Shown piece after piece: positions 54,443-63,627 of a stretch of DNA of 64,000 nucleotides. The position numbers and the translations under genes were made by a program. Source of the stretch: HK1 sp965220535 (GTDB taxonomy: Bacteria; Pseudomonadota; Gammaproteobacteria; HK1); NCBI GenBank assembly GCA_965220535.1, contig OZ244833.1, forward strand, positions 1,922,001 through 1,986,000, written 5' to 3'. Positions within the stretch are counted from its first letter, which is position 1; each line of letters begins with the position of its first letter. The notes beneath the pieces were generated by a model that saw only the letters and a list, made by a program, of their open reading frames with translations, had not been told where the DNA came from and searched no databases.

Positions 54443-55813
54443 ATGAGCCACGCGAGCGACGGCGTCAAATACATCCTCGGCGAAGATGCAATTCCCTCCC
54501 ATTGGTACAACCTGCAAGCGGATTTGCCGACCCCGCTTTCACCCCCCTTGCATCCGGGCACCAAGGAGCCGATCGGCCCCGACGACCTCGCACCCCTGTT
54601 TCCGATGTCCTTGATCGCCCAAGAAGTCTCGACCGAGCGCGAAATCGAAATCCCGATCCCGGTGCGCGATGCCTACCGCGCATGGCGACCGACCCCTTTG
54701 TATCGCGCCCGCGGCTTGGAGCGCGCCCTTGATACCCCCGCTCGCATCTACTACAAATACGAGGGCACAAGCCCGGCGGGCAGCCACAAACCCAATACCG
54801 CCATCCCCCAAGCCTTTTATAACCGCGAGGCGGGGATTCGCCGCATCACCACCGAGACCGGCGCCGGACAATGGGGCTCCTCGCTGGCCCATGCCGGTTC
54901 CCTGTTCGGGCTGGAGATCAAGGTCTATATGGTGCGGGTGAGTTTCGACCAAAAACCCTACCGCAAAGCGATGATGCAAGCCTACGGAGCGACCTGCATC
55001 GCAAGCCCGAGCCCGGAAACCGCCGCCGGCCGAGCGGTGCTCGAAACCGATCCGAAGAGCACCGGTAGTCTTGGAATCGCGATCAGCGAGGCGGTGGAGG
55101 AAGCGGCGACGAACGAGGGCACGAACTACGCCTTGGGCAGCGTTCTCAACCACGTGCTGATGCATCAAAGCGTGATCGGCTCCGAGGCCATCGCCCAGTT
55201 CGAACTCGCCGGCGATTATCCGGATGTCGTGGTCGGCTGCACCGGCGGCGGAAGCAACTTCGCGGGCATCGCCTTCCCCTTCATCGGTCGCAAATTGCGC
55301 GGCGGCCCCGACCTGCGAGCGGTGGCGGCAGAACCCGCCGCCTGTCCCTCCCTGACCAAGGGTCGCTACACCTACGATTTCGGGGATACGGCCAAACTGA
55401 CCCCGCTGGTCAAGATGCACACCTTGGGCTCCGCATTCGTCCCCTCCGGCTTTCATGCCGGCGGGCTTCGCTACCACGGCATGGCCCCGCTGGTCAGCCA
55501 TTGCGTGAATTCGGGGCTCGTGGAACCAGTGGCATTCACCCAGATCGAATGCTTCGAAGCGGGGACACTCTTTGCCCGTTGCGAGCACATCATCCCCGCA
55601 CCGGAAGCGAACCATGCGATCAAGGCAGTCATCGCCGAGGCCGAACGCTGCAAAGAAGAAGGCGTCAGCCGCGCCATCCTCTTCAACCTTTGCGGACACG
55701 GCCACTTCGACATGCAGGCCTATATCGACTACCAAGCCGGCCGCTTGCCGGAAGAGCGATACGACGAAAGCGAGGTGGCGATGGCCCTTGCCGGGTTGCC
55801 CGCCGCGAGTTAG
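54443..55813 (+). CDS. trpB2: TrpB-like pyridoxal-phosphate enzyme (TrpB2 type)
   Basis: 456 residues from ATG 54443 (GAGAGAA upstream); the open frame extends far upstream but is antisense to the binding-protein gene. It has the TrpB2 architecture: a longer N-terminus (VKYILGEDAIPSHWYNLQADLP) with RPTPLYRARGLERALDTPARIYYKYEG, the PLP lysine in SPAGSHKPNTA, TTETGAGQWGSS, the phosphate-binding VVVGCTGGGSNFAGI and a C-terminal NLCGHGHFDMQAY. It makes tryptophan from indole (or indole salvage) and serine. No trpA is present, which fits the salvage role proposed for TrpB2. Its 3' end is the source of three downstream tail copies. Confidence 0.94.
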   Translation: MSHASDGVKYILGEDAIPSHWYNLQADLPTPLSPPLHPGTKEPIGPDDLAPLFPMSLIAQEVSTEREIEIPIPVRDAYRAWRPTPLYRARGLERALDTPARIYYKYEGTSPAGSHKPNTAIPQAFYNREAGIRRITTETGAGQWGSSLAHAGSLFGLEIKVYMVRVSFDQKPYRKAMMQAYGATCIASPSPETAAGRAVLETDPKSTGSLGIAISEAVEEAATNEGTNYALGSVLNHVLMHQSVIGSEAIAQFELAGDYPDVVVGCTGGGSNFAGIAFPFIGRKLRGGPDLRAVAAEPAACPSLTKGRYTYDFGDTAKLTPLVKMHTLGSAFVPSGFHAGGLRYHGMAPLVSHCVNSGLVEPVAFTQIECFEAGTLFARCEHIIPAPEANHAIKAVIAEAERCKEEGVSRAILFNLCGHGHFDMQAYIDYQAGRLPEERYDESEVAMALAGLPAAS

Positions 55814-56695
55814 GGAGCGACTTTTCGGCGGCCGGGAATATCCCTTTGAGAGATTCGGATCTTCAAGAACACCGAAGCGAGATTACGATCTTCTTTCTTT
55901 CGATAGAGCCGAGTTAACTCGAAACCCATGCGGACACGGCCACTTCGACATGCAGGTCTATATCGTTCCCAAGCCGGTCGCTCGCCGGAAAAGCGGCCCG
56001 ACGAACGCGAGACGAAAGCGAAGCGGCGACAGTCCTTGCCGGATTTCCCGCCGCGAGCCGACGGCTGATGTCGGACAGCCCGGGACGGCACCATCCCTTC
56101 GAGAACATCGAATCTTCAAGAGTGCCGAAACGGGATTGCGATCTTCTTTCCTTCGACAGAACCGAGTTAACTCGAAACCCCTGCGGACACGGCCACTTCG
56201 ACATGCAGGCCTATATCGCTCCCAAGCCGGTCGCTTGCCGAAAAGAGCGGCCCGACGAACGCGAGACGAAAGCGAGGCGGCAATGAGCCTTGCCGGATTT
56301 CCCGCCGCGAGCCGGCAGATGATTTCGGACAGCCCGGGACGGCACCATCCCTTCGAGAACATCGGACCTTCAAAAGTGCCGAAACGGGATTACGATCTTC
56401 TTTCTTCCGATAGAACCGAACAACTCGAAACCCCTGCGGATACGGCCACTTCGACATGCAGGCCTGTATCGTTCCCAAGCCGATCGCTTGCCGAAAAGAG
56501 CGATACGACGAACGCGAGACGAAGGCGATGTGGCGACAGTCCTTGCCGGACTGCCCGCCGCGAGCCAGCGGGTGATTTCGGACAGCCCGGGACGGCACCA
56601 TCCCTTCGAGAACATCGGATCTTCAAAAGCACCGAAACGGGATTACGATCATCTTTCCTTCGATAGAAACGAACAACTCCAAGCCCCGCTCGGCT
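55691..56695 (+). repeat. Tandem array of trpB2 3'-end copies (intact end plus three degenerate copies)
   Basis: The block TGCGGACACGGCCACTTCGA starts at 55691 (inside trpB2), 55929, 56182 and 56435 (periods 238, 253 and 253 bp; the last has TGCGGATACG). Each unit continues through GACATGCAGG, the AGCCGGTCGCT-type segment, GCCGGATTTCCCGCCGCGAG, then non-coding GGATCTTCAA(A/G)A and GATTACGATCTTCTTTC. The downstream copies keep NPCGHGHFDMQ-like reading only in short pieces because frames are shifted, so they are not genes. Copies 2-4 are more alike to one another than to the intact gene end, for example in a shared GACAGCCCGGGACGGCACCA block. Confidence 0.9.
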
Positions 56696-56764
56696 CTTGT
56701 CCACCGACTGTCCGCCAACCGACATCCCCCACCACTCGATAATTCACCCACCGAGGAAAGCCCG

Positions 56765-57862
56765 ATGGAAATGAAGGCCGCGGTTCTCTACGAAGCCAAC
56801 AAACCCCTCCAGATCGAAAGGGTCGAACTCGACGATCCCAAAGACGGCGAAGTTCTCGTACGCATCGCCGCCGCCGGAGTGTGCTACTCCGACTACCACG
56901 TCATGAAGGGCGAATGGTCGATGCCCAAACCGGTCGTCCTCGGACACGAGGGCGCCGGAATCGTCGAGAAAGTAGGCCCCGGAGTAACCCGACACTCCCC
57001 GGGCGATCACGTCATCCTCAATTTCCGCGCCAACTGCGGGCACTGCGATCACTGCATCGTCGGCCGCCCCGTACTCTGCGACGGCATCGAAGCCCCGCGA
57101 GTCTTCATGTTCGACGGCACCGTCCGCCTGCACCGCAACGGCCAAGATATCCACCATATGACCCGCACCGCCTGCTTCGCCGAATACGCCGTGGTCCCGG
57201 AATCAGGAGCGGTACCCATACGCTCCGACATGCCCTTGGACAAAGCCTGCCTGATCGGCTGCTCCGTCATGACCGGCCTAGGCGCAGTAACCAACACCGC
57301 CCGCATCGAGCCAGGCAGCAATATCGTCGTCATCGGATGCGGCGGAGTCGGCCTCAACGCCATCCAAGGAGCCCTGCTAGCCGGCGCCGATCGCATCATC
57401 GCCGTCGACCTCCTCGACAACAAACTCCAATACGCCAAAGAATTCGGAGCCACCGACCTCATCAACGCCGGCAACGGCGACGCCATCGCCCGAGTCAAAG
57501 AAATCACCCGCGGCGGAGTCGACTACGCCTTCGAAGCCATCGGCAACCCCAAAACCATCCTGCAAGCCTACGAAATGTGCCGAGTCGGCGGCACCACAGT
57601 CATCGTCGGCATGGCCCCCGAAAACGACGTCCTCGAAATCAACGCCCTATCGCTACCCCGCACCGAACGCGCCATCGTCGGCTCATGGTACGGCTCCGCC
57701 CGCCCCTGGGTAGACCTCCCCAAACTCGTCGACCTCTACATGAGCGGCCGCCTAAAAATAGACCCGATGATCAGCCGCACCTGGACCCTCGACGAAATCA
57801 ACGAAGCCTACGAAACCCTCGCTTCCGGCGACGTCGCACGCAGCGTGATTCTTTTTGACTGA
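56765..57862 (+). CDS. Zinc-dependent alcohol dehydrogenase
   Basis: 365 residues; MDR superfamily class III/aryl-alcohol type. Catalytic zinc ligands are in AAGVCYSDYHVMKG and GHEGAGIVEKVGPGV; the structural zinc site is the four cysteines of CGHCDHCIVGRPVLC. The NAD fold is VVIGCGGVGLNAIQGALLAGADRIIAVD. GAGGAAA lies 8 nt before ATG 56765. It oxidises or reduces an alcohol/aldehyde; the substrate cannot be told. Its codon choice (many CTC and GGA codons, less of the TTCGA pattern of neighbours) differs somewhat from flanking genes. Last chromosomal-type gene before the AT-rich defence island. Confidence 0.93.
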   Translation: MEMKAAVLYEANKPLQIERVELDDPKDGEVLVRIAAAGVCYSDYHVMKGEWSMPKPVVLGHEGAGIVEKVGPGVTRHSPGDHVILNFRANCGHCDHCIVGRPVLCDGIEAPRVFMFDGTVRLHRNGQDIHHMTRTACFAEYAVVPESGAVPIRSDMPLDKACLIGCSVMTGLGAVTNTARIEPGSNIVVIGCGGVGLNAIQGALLAGADRIIAVDLLDNKLQYAKEFGATDLINAGNGDAIARVKEITRGGVDYAFEAIGNPKTILQAYEMCRVGGTTVIVGMAPENDVLEINALSLPRTERAIVGSWYGSARPWVDLPKLVDLYMSGRLKIDPMISRTWTLDEINEAYETLASGDVARSVILFD

Positions 57863-57873
57863 CGGGGCGTGGG

Positions 57874-57900
57874 GACGGGAGCCCGCTTTTGGCTCCCGTC
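57874..57900. terminator. Stem-loop after the alcohol dehydrogenase gene
   Basis: Perfect 10-bp stem GACGGGAGCC/GGCTCCCGTC with a 7-nt loop, 12 nt after the stop codon. No T-run follows, so termination is likely but not certain. It marks the edge of the defence island. Confidence 0.6.
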
Positions 57901-58008
57901 GCACCCGTTGATACGGGCGATGAAAAAGTTCGGCGGTAAATACGCAATAAAACATCACACAGGTTCGATCTGTATCAACAAACTGAACAAATCTCTTGGA
58001 GGTCTTTG

Positions 58009-59688
58009 ATGAAAGCTGAAATCCAGGATGTAGAAACTGTCTTGTCCCATTTAGGGAGTAAACAGTATAAAATTCCGTCTTATCAACGTCCGTATATCTG
58101 GGACAAAGATATGGCGGAACAACTCCTTCTTGATATACATGATAGTTGTAAGGAAGGTCAGGGAAAGTATTTTATCGGTGGCCTAATTTGCATCCGAAAT
58201 AGTGATTTTTTTGAAGTGGTTGACGGACAACAAAGACTCATCACTCTGACTTTGATTCTTAGAGAATTAGTGCGAATTGTTGAAGATGATCAACAATTAA
58301 CAGCCCAATTAAAGACAATGTATCTGTACGAAGATGCAATTTCAGAAGATAGATCAAAAAGACCAGTTATTGAAATAAGAGAGAAAGAACGTAAATTTTA
58401 TAACGACCATGTGCTGTCTGGGATGATTAAACAACCGCCAGAAAAGGATTCGGATACTGAAAAAGTTTTTCGGAATAATTCAGATGCAATCAGAGAATTT
58501 CTCAATGAAAAATGTTCTCTTTCCTTTGATGAATTAATAAGGTATCTCTTGAGGCAGGTCTATGCTGTGTTCGTTGAAGTTGATGATAGAGAATCATCTT
58601 TTCGGATATTTCATGTTCTCAATCATCGGGGACAATCATTAAACGACGCGGATTTGATTAAAAATTCGCTTTTGGAAAGCGTTTCCTCCAATAAAATGAA
58701 ATATGAAGAAGTAGAAGAAAATTGGAAAACCATAGAGAACAATATCGGCATTGAGAACATCGATACTTTTTTGAGACTGAACGCGGACTCTGAAAAGAAA
58801 GATCGTAATCGGGTTAAATCGAAGCTTTATCCTTATTACACAAATCAATTGAAGCAGAACAAATCTAACTCCGACAACGTAGATCATCTCTCCTTCTCTC
58901 TCGCCCAATCGGCGGAATTATATTCTGATATTTTTTCTAGCGATGCTATATGCCCTCGGACTTTAGCATTGCTTGATAAAATCGGACAAAAAGACGAATG
59001 GATCCCAGCGTTTATGGCTTTTAGGAAAAAATTTCCAGATATCCATTCAGAACAATTCGGGGTATTTTCTGATTTGTTTCAACGAGCATATATTCAGACA
59101 TGGCTTCGAGATGAGCATAAAAGCCAACGGGAGGCTGTTCGCTACTATGCCGTAGAGGCCATTAATAAGGAAGGCGCATCTTTCGAGAGCGTTATTAACT
59201 GTATTAGAGATCTATCTTCTGAAAGCAATAGAGAGCGACCTTTTGATCAAGTTCTAGATAAACCTAATTTTTATGATAGCTCTCGTCCTCGAATCATCAA
59301 TCTAGTCAAATCCATTTTGCTCAGAATCGATGAGACCTATGAAGATGATGATATTGATAGAACATACAAAGGACAAATTACAATTGAGCATATTCTTCCT
59401 CAGAAAATGGAAAGTGATTATTGGACAAGCAGATTTGACGAAGAGCAGCATAGGCGATTCTGTAATATATTGGGGAACTTAACTCTTCTCAGCCGACGAA
59501 AAAACAGCATTGCCTATAATAGTTCTTTCGACAAAAAGAAAGAGGCATACGAATACTCAAATCGGAAATCATCATTTAATATGACCAAGGAGCTTTGCGA
59601 TCTATCCGAATGGAACTTAGAACGTCTTAAAGAACGTCATGAAAAACTCAAATCCAAAGCCATTCATTTATGGGGTATCGAATATTAA
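58009..59688 (+). CDS. DUF262/DUF1524 protein (GmrSD-like, putative modified-DNA restriction)
   Basis: 559 residues from ATG 58009, with GGAGGT 6 nt upstream. The N-terminal DUF262 (ParB-like/GmrS) domain has IPSYQRPYIWDKD, FIGGLICI and FEVVDGQQRLITLTLILREL (DGQQR at 72-76). The C-terminal DUF1524 has the HNH-like TIEHILPQ (near residue 460) followed by NILGNLTLLSRRKNSIAYNSSFDKKKE. Single-chain fusions of this kind include type IV restriction enzymes that cut glucosylated or otherwise modified phage DNA. The gene is strongly AT-rich compared with the chromosome, so it was probably acquired. It stands upstream of the EcoRV-type pair, separated by 546 bp. Confidence 0.88.
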   Translation: MKAEIQDVETVLSHLGSKQYKIPSYQRPYIWDKDMAEQLLLDIHDSCKEGQGKYFIGGLICIRNSDFFEVVDGQQRLITLTLILRELVRIVEDDQQLTAQLKTMYLYEDAISEDRSKRPVIEIREKERKFYNDHVLSGMIKQPPEKDSDTEKVFRNNSDAIREFLNEKCSLSFDELIRYLLRQVYAVFVEVDDRESSFRIFHVLNHRGQSLNDADLIKNSLLESVSSNKMKYEEVEENWKTIENNIGIENIDTFLRLNADSEKKDRNRVKSKLYPYYTNQLKQNKSNSDNVDHLSFSLAQSAELYSDIFSSDAICPRTLALLDKIGQKDEWIPAFMAFRKKFPDIHSEQFGVFSDLFQRAYIQTWLRDEHKSQREAVRYYAVEAINKEGASFESVINCIRDLSSESNRERPFDQVLDKPNFYDSSRPRIINLVKSILLRIDETYEDDDIDRTYKGQITIEHILPQKMESDYWTSRFDEEQHRRFCNILGNLTLLSRRKNSIAYNSSFDKKKEAYEYSNRKSSFNMTKELCDLSEWNLERLKERHEKLKSKAIHLWGIEY

Positions 59689-60234
59689 TTGATCTATTTG
59701 CTTTGATCTTTCCGGTAAGACTCGAATCGCATCCATAATACATGTATGCCCATGCCTGATCCGGTAAAGATAATCCGCTCCATAGCGAAGGTCATCGTAA
59801 TGCGTTGACGAAATTGCGATTCGATGATATCCGCATCTCGAGTATTAGGTCATCCGCCATAGCAATGTATCTCAGTCCGTCAGACATAACGTCCAAAACA
59901 AGACACGGTAGACCGAGCGTCTCAATAACCCTAGGGCACTATATTTTCCTAAGACCACTCGCTCACTCGCGAAATGCTTGGGTACAATGAACAGGTAAAT
60001 TTTCCAGATTTTTCTCACGTTCAAGCAAAAAAATCGCGAAATCAGTAACCACGCTCTACCGATATGAACTAGAATATTGTCATCAAGAAGGAGATCGCAA
60101 GCGTGGTCAAAGTTCCTTGTACCTCATTCCTCAAGGTAGGAACTCCCCCGCTTGGCTTGTCTTGAATCACAACCCATCCTCCATCAAGTCTTTGGGAGGA
60201 TAGCAGCTATGATGACAAAAGGGGGCAGATCGAC
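59689..60234. other. Gene-free region upstream of the EcoRV-type methyltransferase
   Basis: 546 bp of AT-rich sequence. Short frames (for example plus 59805-59990) match nothing I recognise. No C-protein (controller) gene or C-box was found. The last 60 bp contain a hairpin and a nine-codon leader frame before the methyltransferase start. Confidence 0.55.
60176..60201 (+). promoter_or_regulatory. Hairpin that would hide the ribosome site upstream of the methyltransferase
   Basis: ATCCTCC (60176-60182) can pair fully with GGAGGAT (60195-60201) across a 12-nt loop. The second arm is the Shine-Dalgarno of the nine-codon leader frame at 60209-60238. A possible control of methyltransferase expression; structure not tested. 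Confidence 0.4.
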
Positions 60235-60238
60235 ATGA
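60209..60238 (+). CDS. Nine-codon leader frame overlapping the methyltransferase start
   Basis: Reads MMTKGGRST and ends in TGA that overlaps the methyltransferase ATG (ATGA at 60235-60238). It has GGGAGG about 9 nt upstream, a better ribosome site than the GGGGG in front of the methyltransferase. Could be a coupling leader or chance. Confidence 0.35.
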   Translation: MMTKGGRST

Positions 60239-61059
60239 CTCGAGTACCGCCAATCAAGATACAGGGGATTAAGACCAAGGCAGTCCCTCACATAAGAAGC
60301 AACATCGTATGGAGTGGACGAGGTCGGTGGATTGAGCCATTCCTCGGCTCGGCCGTAGTTCTGCTCAATGTGAATCCTAGCCGCGCCTTGGTCGGCGATT
60401 CGAACCCTCATATCATCAAATTCTACCAGGATATACAAACGGGAAATTTGACTTCCACCACTGCTCGATCTTATCTTGAAAGAGAGGGAAGCGAGCTTCT
60501 CAAATATGGCGAGGATCACTACTACGAGATCAGAAAACGATTCAACCTATACGGCGAGTCCCATGACTTTCTTTTCCTGAATCGAGCGTGCTTCAACGGA
60601 CTCATGCGATTCAATAAAAAGGGGGGATTCAACACTCCGTTCTGTAGGAAACGAGACCGCTTCAGACCGGCCTATATTTCTAAGATATGCAATCAGGTCG
60701 CGTGGGTTTCTGAGATACTGAAGGGGAAAAAGTGGGATTTTGTATGCTCGGATTGGCCGGCTCTACTCGATCAATCTCGTAGCGGAGATTACATTTACGC
60801 CGATCCACCATATGCTGGCCGTCACACCGACTATTACAATTCTTGGGACGATAATGAAGCCTCTAAGCTGGAAGGTAGACTGAAGTCACTCCCTTGTCCT
60901 TTCATGTATTCCATGTGGTCTGAAAACAAGTACAGAAGAAATGACAGGCTTCATCGTGAGTTTTCAGATTACGAGATCAAGACTTTCTCGCACTTCTATC
61001 ATCTCGGTTCAACCGAAGTATTGAGAAACGGCATGACCGAAGCACTGGTGATCGGATGA
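60235..61059 (+). CDS. EcoRV-type adenine-N6 DNA methyltransferase (predicted GATATC)
   Basis: 274 residues, Dam/D12-class alpha-type N6-adenine methyltransferase. It aligns closely by eye with M.EcoRV: VPPIKIQGIKTK, RWIEPFLGSAVVLLNVNPSRALVGDSNPHI, RACFNGLMRFNKKGGFNTPFCRK and the catalytic YADPPYAGRHTDYYNSW (DPPY at 190-193). The AdoMet loop reads FLGSA, where most relatives have FxG(S/A/T)G; the effect is unknown. The start is ATG 60235 (GGGGG 10 nt upstream). The stop overlaps the endonuclease ATG (ATGA). It protects host GATATC sites, in the EcoRV case by methylating the first adenine. Confidence 0.93.
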   Translation: MTRVPPIKIQGIKTKAVPHIRSNIVWSGRGRWIEPFLGSAVVLLNVNPSRALVGDSNPHIIKFYQDIQTGNLTSTTARSYLEREGSELLKYGEDHYYEIRKRFNLYGESHDFLFLNRACFNGLMRFNKKGGFNTPFCRKRDRFRPAYISKICNQVAWVSEILKGKKWDFVCSDWPALLDQSRSGDYIYADPPYAGRHTDYYNSWDDNEASKLEGRLKSLPCPFMYSMWSENKYRRNDRLHREFSDYEIKTFSHFYHLGSTEVLRNGMTEALVIG

Positions 61060-61787
61060 AAGATTTCATCCTCCATACCTTGAGCGAAATCAAGAATGGA
61101 TATAGCTTTTGCGGTATCGTGGATCGCAAGGGCAGAATCTATCCTCTTGGATCAGATACCAAGGTAATCAGCACGTTGTTTGAGATCGTTGCCCGTCAGG
61201 CTGTCGCGAAGTATGCAGATGGAGCAGGAATGCAACTGGTGGAACCGAGTAAGCAGAATCACTATCCTGACTTCACCTTGATGAGAGGAGAAAATGACAC
61301 GAGAAAGGTGGCAATTGATGTAAAAACCACCTATCTCGAGAACGGAAAAACACGATTTAGATACACTCTCGGAGGATACACTAGCTACATACGGCCTGAA
61401 ACTGAAGATAAGAATATCGTCTATCCGTATAGCCAATACAGTGAGCATTGGGTGATAGGGTTTGTATATAAGAGGCTGGAATTAAAGAGGGAAGCGAGCG
61501 GTAGAATTTTTTCATTTAAAACGATTAATGAAATTCCTGTGCCCTTAGAAGATGTGGATGTGTTCATGCAGGAAAAATGGAGAATATCCGGCGACAAAGC
61601 TGGGAGTGGGAATACAACAAATATTGGTAGCATAACCGGAACTATTAGTGATTTCACTTCCGGTAACGGCGTATTTTTATCGGAAGATGAATTTGTTAAT
61701 TACTGGAGAGGGTACGGAAGAACGGCACATGAGAGAAAAGGCGTGTATTCCAACGTTGATGAATTTCGTAATAGGGGAATTTCATAA
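61056..61787 (+). CDS. EcoRV-type type II restriction endonuclease (predicted GATATC, blunt)
   Basis: 243 residues against 245 for R.EcoRV, and collinear with it: CGIVDRKGRIYPLGSDTKVISTLFE, KQNHYPDFTL, VAIDVKTTY, TLGGYTSYIRPE, NIVYPYSQYSEHWVIGFVY, VFMQEKWRISGDKAGSGNTTNIGS and FLSEDEFVNYWRGYGRT. The catalytic triad is Asp72, Asp88 and Lys90 (Asp74, Asp90 and Lys92 in EcoRV). The base-contacting recognition loop GSGNTTN and the Q-loop KQNHYP are conserved, so GATATC specificity is expected. No frameshift is seen, so the enzyme looks intact. Translationally coupled to the methyltransferase. Confidence 0.94.
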   Translation: MKDFILHTLSEIKNGYSFCGIVDRKGRIYPLGSDTKVISTLFEIVARQAVAKYADGAGMQLVEPSKQNHYPDFTLMRGENDTRKVAIDVKTTYLENGKTRFRYTLGGYTSYIRPETEDKNIVYPYSQYSEHWVIGFVYKRLELKREASGRIFSFKTINEIPVPLEDVDVFMQEKWRISGDKAGSGNTTNIGSITGTISDFTSGNGVFLSEDEFVNYWRGYGRTAHERKGVYSNVDEFRNRGIS

Positions 61788-61863
61788 ACGCCGACCATCC
61801 GCAATCACCCCAAGAAAAATGGAAATTATGCCATCTACAGAGAGGTAGAGAGGCAGATACTCA

Positions 61864-63627
61864 TCAGGAATGCACTCGCGGCGGCAACCGCCGCCCGAGT
61901 GGTCTGCCTTCGTCCGAGTCGTCCGATAGCCTCAGTCGAACCAATCCGTCAAGATCAAGGTCTCCCAAATTGGAACGGGGTAGTGCGCCCGTATTCAAAC
62001 AGCAGATGTACTGGAAGCCCTCGGATTCGGAGGTCGTGGAAGCGAGTTGCAGTGCCAGCCCGTATTGTATTGGGTCCACGTCGGCGAAGATTGAACTGTC
62101 GTGAACCAATATCGCGAATGGTTGGCCTCGACGCGCTCGAAGCGTTGCAACCATCAGGTCGAAGCAGAAGACGACCATTTGGTCGATACCGGCGCTTCCT
62201 TCTTGATCGATCGAGAAGGTGAAATGGTAGCCTGAACTTTTATCGCTGACATCGATTCCCAGCTTTCCGGGGGAGCCGTACAGCTTTCGGGTGTATCCGG
62301 CAAAGAGGCTGACGGCCTCGTCGACGATTTTTCGTCTGTCATCCAGATCGCACTTCAGGAGATTTATGATATGGATGATTTTCTCGGTGATCTCATCTTT
62401 CATGCGATCGAGGCGCTTTCTCTCCTCGATGCGGATTTTGAGTGCTTCGGCATGGGATTCGAGTGCGCTAAGGTCGCCGCGTAAATCTGTCAGTGTTTCC
62501 AATGCCCCGCTTGATTGCAGTATCTCCAGCAGTTTCTGTTTTTGATCTGACAGATCATCGATGCGGATATTGCGTGAGGCGATCTCCGAATCTAGCCGGT
62601 CGATTTCCGATTGCAGAAATTCGCTGCGATTCTTGTATACCTGTCGGTGAAAATCAGCGACTTCGTTCAGAGAGCGAAGTGCTTCCTCTTTGAAGATCGC
62701 ACCCGCCTCCCTCAGGACGGCTAAGGGATCTTCTTTCGGCTCATCTGGGACGCTCTTGGCGCTGAGTCGACAATACTCAAGAAGTTTTCGGTCGCTGTGA
62801 TTTTCGTTGACTTGGCTATGCAGTTCGCGATCGACTTTATCTAGGCGTTTCTCGAGGGCTCGATAATTCTCGCGGACTTTGAAGCGAGACACCTCGACTC
62901 TTTTTCGATTGATTCGTGCTTTGAGAAGGACTCTTTCGGCCTCCAAATCTCCAAGCGACTGCTCATTAGCCGACGCTTCTAAACCTCGGAGGGCTTTTAT
63001 GGCTGAGTTCACCTGCTTTCGCTTCACCTCATGTTCTTGAAGTTCTCGCTGTTTGGACCAGTTCAATCCTAGGAGAAACGAGGCGATCAAGCGAGTGTTC
63101 GGTTTAGGCTGCCCTTGAAACGATATCAGCGGATCGTTGAATGCAGCCTTTTCCGAGCGGACAAGATACAACAGCACTTCTCGAAAGGATGGCGAAAACT
63201 CTCCAGATGGATTTTTGGTATCAGGTACGAGCCTTGCGGACAAGGCTGACTTCCAGTCATCGAGAGATATCCGAAGGCGCTCGTCTTTTCGTTCGATCGC
63301 TTCGACTTCGATACCTGCCAAGAATGCTTCGGATACGAGCACCGTGTTCTCGCCTGTTATCCGGTCGACCATGATCGAAAGATCGTTCCACACGAAGGTT
63401 ATTCCAAAGGAAACACCCTTCGATTCCGGATGACCAAAAACCTTGTCGCGTGAAACGTTGCTGCCAAGACAAAACCGAATGATTCTGAACAGGGTCGTTT
63501 TACCTGAACCGTTCGTTCTCTCCGTCTCGTCGGAGCCCTTCGCGGTATCTGCCAAAACGATATTCATCCCAGATTTGAAATCACTGGAACGAAACCCTAC
63601 CAAATCGGATCGAATCTGTGTGATCAC
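61864..63627 (-). CDS. DUF2326-type ATPase of a probable ABC-three-component (ABC-3C) system
   Basis: 587 residues from GTG 63627, which overlaps the stop of the upstream small gene (GTGA). The first ATG-type extension to 63765 runs through that gene and was discarded. SMC/Rad50-like layout: Walker A region RTNGSGKTTLFRIIRFCLG (residues about 37-55), a long central coiled region (ERVLLKARINRKRVEVSRFK..., SEIDRLDSEIASRNIRIDDL), and a C-terminal head with GIDQMVVFCFDLMVATLRARR and FAILVHDSSIFADVDPIQY (the Walker B/D-loop region of DUF2326). In ABC-3C defence systems such ATPases act with a middle component and a nuclease or other effector. GC content is intermediate between the island and the chromosome. 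Confidence 0.82.
   Translation of the reverse strand: MITQIRSDLVGFRSSDFKSGMNIVLADTAKGSDETERTNGSGKTTLFRIIRFCLGSNVSRDKVFGHPESKGVSFGITFVWNDLSIMVDRITGENTVLVSEAFLAGIEVEAIERKDERLRISLDDWKSALSARLVPDTKNPSGEFSPSFREVLLYLVRSEKAAFNDPLISFQGQPKPNTRLIASFLLGLNWSKQRELQEHEVKRKQVNSAIKALRGLEASANEQSLGDLEAERVLLKARINRKRVEVSRFKVRENYRALEKRLDKVDRELHSQVNENHSDRKLLEYCRLSAKSVPDEPKEDPLAVLREAGAIFKEEALRSLNEVADFHRQVYKNRSEFLQSEIDRLDSEIASRNIRIDDLSDQKQKLLEILQSSGALETLTDLRGDLSALESHAEALKIRIEERKRLDRMKDEITEKIIHIINLLKCDLDDRRKIVDEAVSLFAGYTRKLYGSPGKLGIDVSDKSSGYHFTFSIDQEGSAGIDQMVVFCFDLMVATLRARRGQPFAILVHDSSIFADVDPIQYGLALQLASTTSESEGFQYICCLNTGALPRSNLGDLDLDGLVRLRLSDDSDEGRPLGRRLPPRVHS

Noticed and set aside
55691..56695. CRISPR array or transposon end repeats
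   Set aside because: Units of about 250 bp match the trpB2 end; no terminal inverted repeats, transposase or spacers.
59805..59990. 61-codon plus-strand frame as a controller (C) protein for the restriction system
   Set aside because: No helix-turn-helix pattern and no ribosome site; C proteins are usually longer and adjacent to the endonuclease gene.
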